Assembly: GCA_036785705.1 (NCBI GenBank)
Contig: JAWUZG010000366.1
Span: 62,001-126,000, forward strand
Origin: Acanthornis magna
Taxonomy: Eukaryota; Chordata; Aves; Passeriformes; Acanthizidae
DNA: 64,000 bases
Direction of reading: 5' to 3'
Every line of letters begins with the position of its first letter. The first letter of the stretch is position 1. The position numbers were made by a program, and so were the translations under genes. Below the pieces are notes generated by a model. That model saw only the letters and a program-made list of their open reading frames with translations, did no database searches and was not told the DNA's origin. This document shows, one piece after another, positions 25,901 to 35,426 of the stretch.

Positions 25901-27334
25901 CTCTTTCTTACATAGGTCTCAAACTACAGTGTATGAAAATCAGGCTCCACTGAATTTTCTAGGAATTTTCCTGTTGCACTGGGTCAGGACTGTGCTATAA
26001 TGAAATACACAATTCTGTCGATTTATTTAGCAAAAGCTAAACTAAGAGCTTAGGATATTGACATACATATCAAGGTCATCTTCCTTGTAAAATAAATATG
26101 GGCCAAGAAATTGGATTTGGAGTTTCAGGTTGAAAACCTGTTAGGTCCTGGCCAAGTTTAAATTTGGACAGATTAAAACTTGGAAATCTATGCAAATGAC
26201 ACCTTGACATTTACAGGTAGGGAGCTTGTAAAACTATTAATTTTTGACTGAGAAAAGTTGGGAAAAGGCATACATGTATCCGAACCTGATAGCTGGCTCT
26301 GACTTCTATTTTATGGTTAGTATGTGGTCTATGCAACAACAGCAGAGCATTTAGAGGGATCAAAGGTACAAATTCTGAGCCCTTTTTCACATGCTGAGAA
26401 AATTCTACTGGAAACTATGTTTTAAAGTGGCCAGGATTTTCAAAAGACTATGAATAATTTCTAAACAGCTTCTTCCAAGTTTAGAAGGAGAAATTATGAA
26501 AGAACAGTTATTCTTCAATCACTACTTTAAATAAAATTAAAGATTGAGACTATATAAGTGAAATTTTGACCCTAGGAAATAGAAAGAGAAGTTATGCATG
26601 CCAGAATTTAAGATTTAAATTCAAGCACCATTTCAACCTTAATTACCAGATCACTTATTTGATATAAATCATTAATGCAAACCAATATATTTTATTCTTT
26701 TACCTTAACTCTAAAACTTCTAATCACTTTCTACACACAAAGTTTAGCAATGAAATGTGTATGTAGTATTACTGAAGCATTCCATATAATCTTGATTCTA
26801 TCTTGATTTCTCTCACACATACAGATTTGTGAAAAAGAGACATAAAAGATTTTATCTGTGGAACTGTCTTCAACAGCAGTTTTAAAAGAAGAAATCTATG
26901 AAGGCTTACAGAAACCTCCATTTCTCCCACAGGAAATGTTAAGATCTTCTGAATAATTACCAAGAATAAGATTTTTGCATACAGATTTCTGATTCAGCTG
27001 CAAGTAAGTTGCTATGATGTGGCTGGACAACTCCCTGTGCTTTGAGAACTAGAGGAGGCTTAGAAGCAAAACCTCATCTCCACATTCAGCCTGTTAAGTG
27101 CAGAATGGTTAAAAAGCATCATCTTCTCCCTTACAAGGACAACATGGAAAGGTGCTTCCCTGCCACCACTGCTGGCACATTTGAAGCCTCACTTTCTCCT
27201 ACAAATGCCTCTTTCAGCAAGATCTGTTAGCACAGGCTCTTGGCTGTCTCCTGTATTCCAAGCAGTGTAAAGCATTTCCAAAATTCTTCTGTCTTTTCAG
27301 AAGCACAGAAGACACAGTCTTCTCTGGTTTAGTT
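22961..27334. other. Unique non-coding DNA, no gene seen
   Basis: AT-rich, with no recognisable repeat family. An octamer ATGCAAAT occurs at 26190-26197. Open frames of up to about 107 codons (minus 25061-25384) lack recognisable domains or splice context. Confidence 0.55.
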
Positions 27335-27500
27335 TAATTAAAGCAGCTCCCCCGATAAAAGGTCAGGTTATGCCTTTAAAAGGTTAAATTATGCCACATA
27401 ATCAAATTAGGTTTTGCCGTGGACAGGCATAACTAAAGCTGCTTTTTTTCCCCCCTCATGAATACGAACGGTGTATTTATACCAAAAGCGAAAAGAGCTC
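27335..27500. promoter_or_regulatory. Candidate conserved non-coding element with internal repeats
   Basis: A compact block with retained CpGs (CCCCCGATAA, TTGCCGTGG, ATACGAACGG, AAAGCGAAAAG). It carries two similar phrases (AGGTCAGGTTATGCC and AGGTTAAATTATGCC) about 18 bases apart, a complementary phrase GGCATAAC further on, AAAGCAGC / GCTGCTTT at its two ends, and GGTGTATTTATACC, which contains an MEF2-like TATTTATA. The organisation suggests regulatory DNA. No alignment was possible. Confidence 0.3.
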
Positions 27501-30369
27501 AATGAAAACTGACAAAGTGTGTATAATCCTTGGATGAAGTAGAAAAGCCAGAATCCATAAGCAACTTTATGTAAGAAGGATTCCCAAGTGGAGAATCACA
27601 TCCTGAATGATGTTACTTTTCAGAGGTGAAAAAGGAGCAGAGAGATTATCCCTCTACATCTTCTTCATGCCTGGTGTAAAATAAAGTGGGTTTTCTGGAA
27701 AAAAAAACAAACCAAACCATGTAGCTTATGGATTCACTACTGAGCTAATCCCAGCTGTTCTGGGAGGAGAGATGCTCTGCTCCTGAAAGATAATCATTCA
27801 TGGCTTCTTGCACCAAGAGGAACAGAGTTTTTACACACCCTTCCAGAGAGACAACAGGCACCTACAGCTTTACTCAGCTGAAAAGGTCAGAAAATGGTCT
27901 TCTCTAGTTTTGGAGTGAATTCTGAATTAAGTAACCAAATACAATCATACAGTGGATTCCACATTTCTGGAGCCTGCTTCTGATGTTCTTCCTAGTTCTG
28001 ACAAAAAGGGTTTGGCTGAGAAGAGCCAGATCTGGCCTTTCATTGACAACAGGCTGCATTTCACTTGAGAAGATGCTCCACTCCACCACACATCACCTGC
28101 TTCGACAACAACACAGAAGCCTGGGAGAAGTGGTACTTGCTCTTACAGCATCATTTGAAGAATCCTCAACAGAAGACAAGCAAGGAGATGCACTGAGGGC
28201 ATGGAAAAGCCACCAGGACATGGCTGTGACGCTGATGTCCCTGAAGAGGGGTGTGCACCACACAGTGGGCTGTACATCCCAGTGCCAGCAGCTCCCTGGG
28301 TCTTTGTGTGCCTCAGTGCCACTGCACAGGGGTGGCTCACCACAGCTCAGCACCCCTCCACCTACTGCAACATTCCTTTCAGTGTTGCTGTCCTACAGGA
28401 TCACTCTCAAATTGCAGACCTCAGACTACCCTGGAAATTGAAATCCTCTGGAGAGTAAGTGCAAAGAGGATTACCTGTGACTCCTACTTCTCACCCAGCT
28501 GCACCACCATGGCTCCTCTGACCTCTGCAGTGGAACACAGGTCATACAGGCAGAACAGCAAAGCACTTTGGGGGCTTATTTTACCTTTTCCTCCCAGGAG
28601 AAAGGAAGACAGAGGTAAGAAACACTACTTGCTAATATTTTTATTCTGACTATACACTTCCCTCCCTCTTCTGGTTTGCGACATTTCGCTGCTGCTGCTG
28701 ACTGAGGTTTGCCACACTTCCCCACAGAGGGGGCAGCACATGTGGGCCAGTCTGGCAAAGACTACCCTCTCCTTAGACACTCATACCCCTCACTCAACTC
28801 AATAGGGCTCTTCTCTCCATGACCAGTTTTCATCCTCATCCCCATCCTGCAGCAGGAGCAGTGCAGTGTAATCCCTTACTCTGTGGTGCAAGAAAAATCA
28901 GTGCAGCTCATATTGCAAAGTCCCCAGGCAGCTCTACCTGGGAGCTTTCACACTACACTGGTTGGAGTTTTCATTGCCTTCCTGGCCCCTCGGACACCAG
29001 CACCTCAGAGGATTACACTGCTGCTCATTCAAGCAATAATAGTGAGTTTCTGGGTAAGCAGAAATGTAATACTTCAGGTGAAAGAGAAGATTTTGAAACA
29101 GAAAGTTACTTCACTTGACTGAGATGGATGGCATAGCCTTATGTCAATTCCTGTATTTTATCTACAGGAAAGATCACCTCCTACAGTCCTTTAAGAGAGA
29201 CCTACAGCAACCAACAGAGAATGGCTGAAGTTAAACACCAGCTTGGTTCTGTGTTTCAGACTTCAGAAAACCTTGGGGTGGCCAATTCAAGAAACAGATC
29301 TGAATCCAAAATCCAAACCCAGAGTAAAGATGCAAAAAACCTCTGGGGTCCTTGGAGTTCAATGTTCAAGGCATCCTAAAATATCCTAATTGTGGTACTG
29401 CTGCTGACAGACACAGAAGCCTCAGAAAATGTGATCTCTTCATTCAATGCAGTCCTACAGCAACTGAAGCTTTTCTCATCTGCATTTAAGTCAATATCTC
29501 TTATAAATCTTTCTACCCATATATAGAGTGGGGCTACAGATTCAGAACTGCATTTGCATTTATGTGTCTCTTGGTTCCTGGTGTAGATGTAGGAACTTTC
29601 CTAGGCTTTCCTGTAAATAATCCTTGCAGACAAAACAAAACAACAACAAAAAAAGGAAAAGTAGCAGTGAAATATTTTCTGTTAATATAAATAGCTTAGG
29701 CAAGAGGTTAAGCTCATTCCTCCCAGAGGATGGGGAGATTCCTCTCTGATTAGATTTCAGTAGAGTAGGAAGCAGAGAATTAGATGATGAGACAACATCT
29801 CCCACTCTGGACAGACGGAAGTGTTTAAAACATTTTTAAAACATAATGAAATGACTAACAGATTTGGGTTTCAGTTTTTAAAATAATGTACTTAACTTTT
29901 AAATGCACCTGAACTTCATTCATTGCAGTGCTTAGAAAACATTTATCTTAATACACTCCATCAAACAGAGATAAGCGCCATTTCCCTTTTATTAGTGTTG
30001 ATTTATATTTACGAACATTTATCTTAAACACTTCCTTCCCTTCCAATGTTTAAATTTTCTTTATAATTATGTGAACATCTTCTGTATTACAGGTCATCTA
30101 CACATAAATTATTTTTCCTCAAAACATAAATACGAACAATAACCCTGTTTCTGTAAAGATCACTACAAATACCTTGAATCTGTTGAAAACTGAAGCTAAA
30201 GCCACAATGTGTATTTCTCTTAAGTCCTACATAAGCTGTGAAAACTTTGATTCTTTAGCTCAGCTGGCTTAACAAAAACCCCACTAAATCAAACAAACAA
30301 AAAAACCCGCATTTTTTTTAACTATTAGTTCTCTCCTGTGCATGTAACCCAAGATGGCATTTTTGTCAG
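27501..30369. other. Unique non-coding DNA with chance ORFs
   Basis: The GC-richer stretch at 27980-29000 carries overlapping open frames on both strands (plus 27983-28441, 152 codons; plus 28251-28649, 132 codons; minus 28093-28353). The translations have no domain I recognise, and several frames are open at once, which argues against a gene. A/C-rich low complexity lies at 27699-27719, 29630-29661 and 30270-30309. Confidence 0.5.
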
Positions 30370-30405
30370 ACAGAGACAGTTGGCAGCAAAGTTGCCTGTC
30401 TCTGT
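30370..30405. repeat. Stem-loop: 10-bp perfect arms with paired inner loop
   Basis: The arm at 30370-30379 (ACAGAGACAG) is exactly complementary to 30396-30405. Inside the loop, GGCA can also pair with TGCC, giving an extended hairpin of about 36 bases. It is shorter than a typical pre-microRNA. Confidence 0.85.
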
Positions 30406-33400
30406 TTTGCAGATATTTGTAGTTGCCAGCTATTTGGAAGATTCCCCAGTCTTGTCTCACAGCAAGTCAGGTTGTGTACCCAGCTGGCATCAAGCCACAG
30501 CCACTGTGGCAAACTGCAAAAGACTCTGAAGAAGGAACAGATTTTCACAGAAAGACCAAAAGAAAGTAATTGGACTATGAAGTGCAAGACAAAAAGTTTA
30601 AGGTATTCAGAATGAAAACCTCTGCAAGAAGTTTTTTTTGGAGCTCTGCATTTCAGAATATCTTCTAGTTGGGATCATCTGTCCTTTCCGTGGGAGTGGT
30701 ACCAGTGTGCATCTGTGAAAGCTGTCTAATCCAATCCCCCGATCACATTAAGAGAATTTGTAGCATGTCCTTGAGCTCTCACCTGATTCTAGACAGAAGA
30801 CATTTTAATAATAACTTCTTTAAGACACTCTAAACTCCACAGGACCCTGAACAAACAAAAGTAGTTTTGAAGTAATGCACTTTTGTGGGAACAGCTACAA
30901 TGAATCTTATATTCTGATGAGCTCCTAAAGAGTTAGGACAGAGTAAGGAAATACAGAAATTAATATAGACATATTGATTAATCAGCCTATTTAGCAACAG
31001 TTGGGATGGTGAAAATGTCCATTCTGCACCCTGGAGAGCACACCCAGCAGTGAGCTCAAAGGGAGCCCCAGCACCAATGTGCCACCAAGGAAGGGACTCA
31101 GGCACACCAGGCAGTGCCTGCTTTGCCTCCACCAGGACTCCTCACAGGGACTGCAGGGATATTTATAGTGGTGTTCAGCACCAGCTGTGCCAGTGTGTGT
31201 GCACAAACATTCAGAAGGAACAGGGAAAGAAACGCCCTACTAGAGCATCATGGATGTAATAACCACTTATTGCAGCAAAGCCACAAACAATTTGAGCAAG
31301 CCTTCACCAAAATGCTATTATCAAAGCAGGGGCAAGAAGTACACGGCCATAGAAGGGACAGCAGTCATCTAGAAATCACAGGAAACAGAAGACAGAAAGC
31401 CATGAGAACCACACTGATGATGGCTAATGAGAACTCAAAGGGAAAAAATTCCAATTCCTCTCCTCATACTTGGCCATATTTTGAGCCACAGCTGCTGATG
31501 CTCACTTGCAACACAGGGGAAAATTATTTTAAAGAAGAAACTTCCAAAACTATGCAACTGTTCCTAGAAATTTTCACTATTTAGCAATGTATAAATCAGA
31601 ATTACACATCAGCTTTGCCATTCATACCCTGGATTGTTGTTTCCATGGGCTGTCAAACTGTCTGTCTCTGTACCCTTACTTAGTGATTCACTTGTCACTT
31701 GCCTTAAAAGAAAACAGCTTTAAAATCTTCATTTAACAGGAACAGTAAAAGGAAACACAGAACAACACATTATGAAAATGCCTTATAAAGCATCTGTTAC
31801 AAACCTTCAAGTTTATTGCTTAAGGGATGGCAGCAGGTGTCCCATGCCCTGAAGCTGGTGAAAAATCTCTCCTACACTGCAAAGAACACCAGCAGTGTCA
31901 GACTCTGAGCATGAGCATGGTTCATCAGTTATTTAGCCAATCTAAAAGCCACAAACTTGGGTGTAGTCTAAGAATGAGAGTGCAGATCAGAAGCATGACA
32001 AAGACCTTAGCACTCATTTGAGAAAATTATTTGAACGCCAAGAATCTCGAAGATAGATCATTTTTTTGGTGCCTAATAACTGCTCTAGCATTAAAATGTT
32101 AGTTAGCGATGTTTGTTAGTTGCTTTTGGTTGAGTTCCACTTGTCTTTTTACTGATTCTTTCTCTTCTGCCATAAGATTAGGGTGAGATTAGGACATAAT
32201 TTGTATGTACTGCTCTGTTCCCACTTTAGGGATGCCGCAAAGTGAATATTTCTGGATTCTGAAAGAATCAGCTTTAACTCAGAGGGATAGAATTACTGTG
32301 GGAGTCCACTTCAGTTTGTTCTTTGTAGGTATTTCCCTCCTACCCCAGCAGCTTTCATCTGCAGATACTAGCTTTGCTACAGGTAGTAAGAGTAGATTTC
32401 AACTCCCCTGACCTTCTTTTCAGCTAGCACCATTTCAGTGTAATTCTTTAAATCCCCCCTCCCTATACTGATGGCCATTTTTGAATGGAGAGTGTCTTTA
32501 ACCAGGGAGAATGTCTTTAACCAGGCAGACCTATTCCATACATCTCCCTTTGCCCAACAGTGCTGCACACCCACCTTGCCTTTCCCTTCTTTCCCATCTC
32601 CTCTCCTTTCACACACCAAAAACTCCAAACTGTGCTATGAGAACTAATTTTGATAACTGAACTTTTAAGCCATTTGTAAAACTGAAGCCAGACTGTCCCG
32701 TGTGCCCCGCAAAACTTTTTTGCAATCATTTCTTCTGCTCCCTCATCCAAGCCACAGACAGGAGTCCAAGACAGATTGCAGGTATTTTCTTTATTTTACA
32801 TCAACTACTACTGATATTTAAATCGCACATCATGTTCTCTCTACCACAGGCAGTTTTAGCTGCTCTAGTTGTTTCATGGTCTTGCTTTTACAGAACTTCA
32901 TGCCCCTCTGGTACTTCACAAGTGACTCTGCAGTATCAGACGAATTTTGTTCGTGCATCCTGCAAAGGCAATTGCAGGCAGTGCACGTGGGGTGCCCAAA
33001 CCAGAACTACATTCCAACGCTCCCACACAGCAAGGGAAAAAGGCCAGATCCATCTCTAATTTCCAATCTGCAAATGAAGTATCCTGTTTAACTTTGTGCT
33101 ATTACATCATTTTCACCACACCATGCATCATTAAACTTTATAGGAACCTAACAACATTCTGGCTCCAGAAATCTTAAAGGATTGCTAAATGCTGCTGTGG
33201 TACTACCTTGCCCAGATTGAAGAGAGCACAATTTTTTCAAGTTTTCTAACTGATCACACTCAGGATAGATATAATCATGGTTACCAAAAGATATAAAATG
33301 ACACAAAATTAGTCATTTCTTATTCCAGACTGCTTGACATTTACTAAATTGGCCTGATTTAAAAGGAAGGAAAAAATTACCTTGAGGGTATCTAAGCTCA

Positions 33401-33672
33401 CAGAGTTATTAGCCTGAGGCTCACTGAAGAATGGTAACACATTCATTAATTCCTAACATAACAAAATAGTCAAGGTGAAGAACCAGTCTTGAAATCCTCT
33501 GCACCCCATTTCTATTTAAACTACTTACTGTTTATTCACTGCCTGACTGCCCAGTCTGCAACACACTGCCTGCCTCAAAACCCAAAGGGGGTCTGGGGCA
33601 GTACAGCTTCACCTTAGCAGACAGCATTTGGTAGGACTGCCCCATTGCAGGACTTCTCAGCTGTTGTACTGT
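30406..33672. other. Unique non-coding DNA, no gene seen
   Basis: Contains the longest plus-strand open frame of the window (31114-31584, 156 codons). Its translation is low in recognisable features, and a frame runs antisense across its GC-rich 5' third, so I do not call it a gene. A 19-base unit with the core TGTCTTTAACCAGG is repeated at 32493 and 32512. Confidence 0.5.
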
Positions 33673-33700
33673 ACATCAAAAGTGTCTGCACTTTTGATGT
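33673..33700. repeat. Perfect inverted repeat, 12-bp arms, 4-nt loop
   Basis: ACATCAAAAGTG at 33673-33684 is exactly complementary to 33689-33700, separated by TCTG. This is the longest perfect short-loop stem I found in the window. It lies about 330 bases upstream of the solo LTR. Confidence 0.95.
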
Positions 33701-33779
33701 CAGAGCAGGATCTAATTTGCCTGCTTCACAAAAGGTTCTGGAGGAACAGCAGATGAGGAAACACCATGCTTAAGCAATT

Positions 33780-33795
33780 AAAAAAAAAAAAAAAA
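33780..33795. repeat. Poly-A tract (16 A)
   Basis: Uninterrupted A run with no recognisable retroposon in front of it. Confidence 0.9.
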
Positions 33796-34025
33796 TCTGA
33801 CTTTTGCCATTTTCTGTGAAAAGGAAGGAAGAGAAGAAAGCTATTTTTCTATCAGATTCCTGTTTTTTGGCTACTGATTCTTATCAATTCATTCAGACAT
33901 TTTTAGGCTGTCCACTGAATCATAAAGGTCAAAAATTTACATCAAGCAAGAAACATAAATAGAGTTTGCTGAACTTGCCTATCAGTGGGCAGGAAATGAT
34001 CCTTAGCTCTGTATTTTATTACTGC

Positions 34026-34030
34026 TGTGC
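34026..34030 (+). other. 5-bp target site duplication (left copy, TGTGC)
   Basis: TGTGC immediately precedes the TG start of the solo LTR and is repeated exactly after its CA end at 35422-35426. Confidence 0.85.
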
Positions 34031-34231
34031 TGTGGTAGTTTTGCCTGGCCCAGTTTTTGCCAGTGGATAGGGTGGGGTACAAAGATGGCTCCTGCATGTC
34101 CTGAGTAAAGATTCTGGAAATTTCTCCATCATGTCCAGCAGAGCCAATCTCTGATGGCTCTGAAGATGATGGACATGCTGCTGGCCAAACCTGGGCCAAT
34201 TAGAGATGTTAGTTACGCCTCTGTGAAAACA

Positions 34232-34239
34232 TATTTAAG
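34232..34239 (+). promoter_or_regulatory. TATA-like box of the solo LTR
   Basis: TATTTAAG, in a context (CTGTGAAAACATATTTAAGA) that I recall as well kept across copies of this LTR family. It is the likely core promoter of the former provirus. If used, transcription would start near 34260, leaving a very long transcribed LTR part before AATAAA. Confidence 0.45.
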
Positions 34240-34770
34240 AAGAAATCAAAACAGGGTAAGCACGCACTTCTTTGTAGCCAGGGAAGGAGGAGGAGGAGGT
34301 AAAAATATGTGAGGGAGAACAACATGGAGGCACCAAGGTCAGTGGAGAAGGTGGGGGAGGAGATGCTCCAGGCGCCGGAGCTGAAAACCCTCTGCCAGCC
34401 GTGGTGAAGACCATGGGGGAGCAGGTGGTCCCCCTGCAGCCCATGGGGTCCAGGGGGATGCAGAGAACCCCCCACAGCCTGTGGGGAGGTGCCCACGCCA
34501 GAGGAGCAGGTGGAAGCCTGCAGGAAGCTGTGATCCAGTGGGAGTCCCAGAGACTGAGTTGCAAAAGCCTTGCAGGAGAGAGAAAGGCCTTGCTCCCGGG
34601 ATGGAAACAGCCTGGCCTCGGCTTGGAAATCTGCAGCCTGGAGAGAATCTCGGACAGCAGCAATCGGGCGGGGCTGCTCGTGAGATTGGACCCACGCCAA
34701 AGAAGTTCGCAGAGGACTGTCTGTCGTGGGAGGGACCCCCATGGCTAAGTAGAGGATTCTTTTCCCCTGA

Positions 34771-35170
34771 TGGACTGACCCTGACCAAAGGAAACCCCCA
34801 TGCCCTGCCCCCACCCCGGAGCTGTTGGTTAGAAGGAAGGAGGGAGGGGGTGAGCTGAGAAACGGCCTTAATAGGGAGAGGGGTGAGCAGAAAAACAGTG
34901 TTTGTAGCAGAAGAATTGTGGCGTTGGACTGACTAAGAAAAGCCACATATCTTGCCCCAACCCGGATCTGCTGGTTGAATGGAAGGAGGGGGCAAATAGA
35001 GAAACAGTGTCTGTAGCAGAAGAATTGTGATGGACTGACTTAAAGAAAAAACCCCACACCCTGCCCCTGCCTGGGAGTTGTTGGTTAGTTGGAAAGGAGG
35101 GAGGGGGTGAGCTGGGAAGCGCTGCCTTAAGAGGGAAGGGGGGTCAGTGAAGAAACGGTGTCTTGAGAGC
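34771..35170 (+). repeat. Three diverged tandem copies inside the LTR
   Basis: Each copy starts with TGGACTGAC: 34771-34924, 34925-35030 and 35031 to about 35170. Each then has an A-rich spacer, a CCCTGCCCC-like (or TTGCCCCAA) block, a GTTGGTT/GCTGGTT block, GGAAGGAGGG, and GAAAC(A/G)GTGT. Copies 1 and 2 also share TGTAGCAGAAGAATTGTG. Copy 2 lacks the roughly 40-base GTGAGCTG...GGCCTTAA segment kept in copies 1 and 3. This is local duplication within the LTR followed by divergence. Confidence 0.75.
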
Positions 35171-35210
35171 TTATTTTTACCTCTGATTTATCCTCCGACT
35201 CTGTTAGACT

Positions 35211-35216
35211 AATAAA
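35211..35216 (+). terminator. AATAAA polyadenylation signal of the LTR
   Basis: Canonical AATAAA followed within 10 bases by a T11 run. Its place near the LTR 3' end fixes the element on the plus strand. Confidence 0.65.
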
Positions 35217-35421
35217 TCACTTTTTTTTTTTGCAACTTTAAGTTTTACCGCCTGCTTTTGCCCTGGATCTAGTGCGTCACCTTATCAGTGGTCTTATCTC
35301 AACTCATAAGTCCAGTGTTTTGTGTTAATTTTCCCTCTCCTCTGCATAGCTGCAGCAGGAGAGAGCATAGAGAGCAAACGTCGTAGGTGCCTGGCATTTA
35401 GCCAGGGTCAAACCCACGACA

Positions 35422-35426
35422 TGTGC
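35422..35426 (+). other. 5-bp target site duplication (right copy, TGTGC)
   Basis: Exact copy of 34026-34030, directly after the CA terminus of the LTR. Confidence 0.85.

Larger units (their letters stand above)
34031..35421 (+). mobile_element. Solo LTR of an endogenous retrovirus (ERVL-like), complete
   Basis: A 1391-base element beginning TGTGGTAG and ending CCACGACA, so it has the retroviral TG...CA ends with a 3-base inverted terminal match (TGT/ACA). It is flanked by an exact 5-bp duplication, TGTGC. Five-base duplications are usual for ERVL-class elements. Order along the plus strand: a left part with GCCAGTGGATAGGG-type text; TATTTAAG (TATA-like) at 34232-34239; GGA repeats at about 34282-34299; diverged GAGCAGGTGG units; three tandem copies of a 106-154-base block (34771-35170); AATAAA at 35211-35216; a T11 run; and a right end 'cctggcatttagccagggtc'. 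I recognise the overall text as an LTR family widespread in bird genomes but will not name the subfamily. No internal gag/pol/env sequence and no second LTR is present, so it arose by LTR-LTR recombination. Confidence 0.85.

Noticed and set aside
27983..28649. Overlapping plus-strand open frames of 152 and 132 codons
   Set aside because: Several frames on both strands are open at once in a GC-richer patch, as expected from low stop density.
31114..31584. Longest plus-strand open frame (156 codons)
   Set aside because: No recognisable domain or coding-like features, other frames are open in its 5' third, and there is no promoter or splice context.
33673..33700. Stem-loop as a microRNA precursor
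   Set aside because: The stem is only 12 bp; the flanks do not extend the pairing to the roughly 30 bp needed.
34209..34946. Longest open frame of the window (245 codons, minus strand)
   Set aside because: Lies entirely inside the solo LTR and antisense to it. Other frames are open over the same GC-rich stretch and the translation is low-complexity Ser/Pro/Leu.
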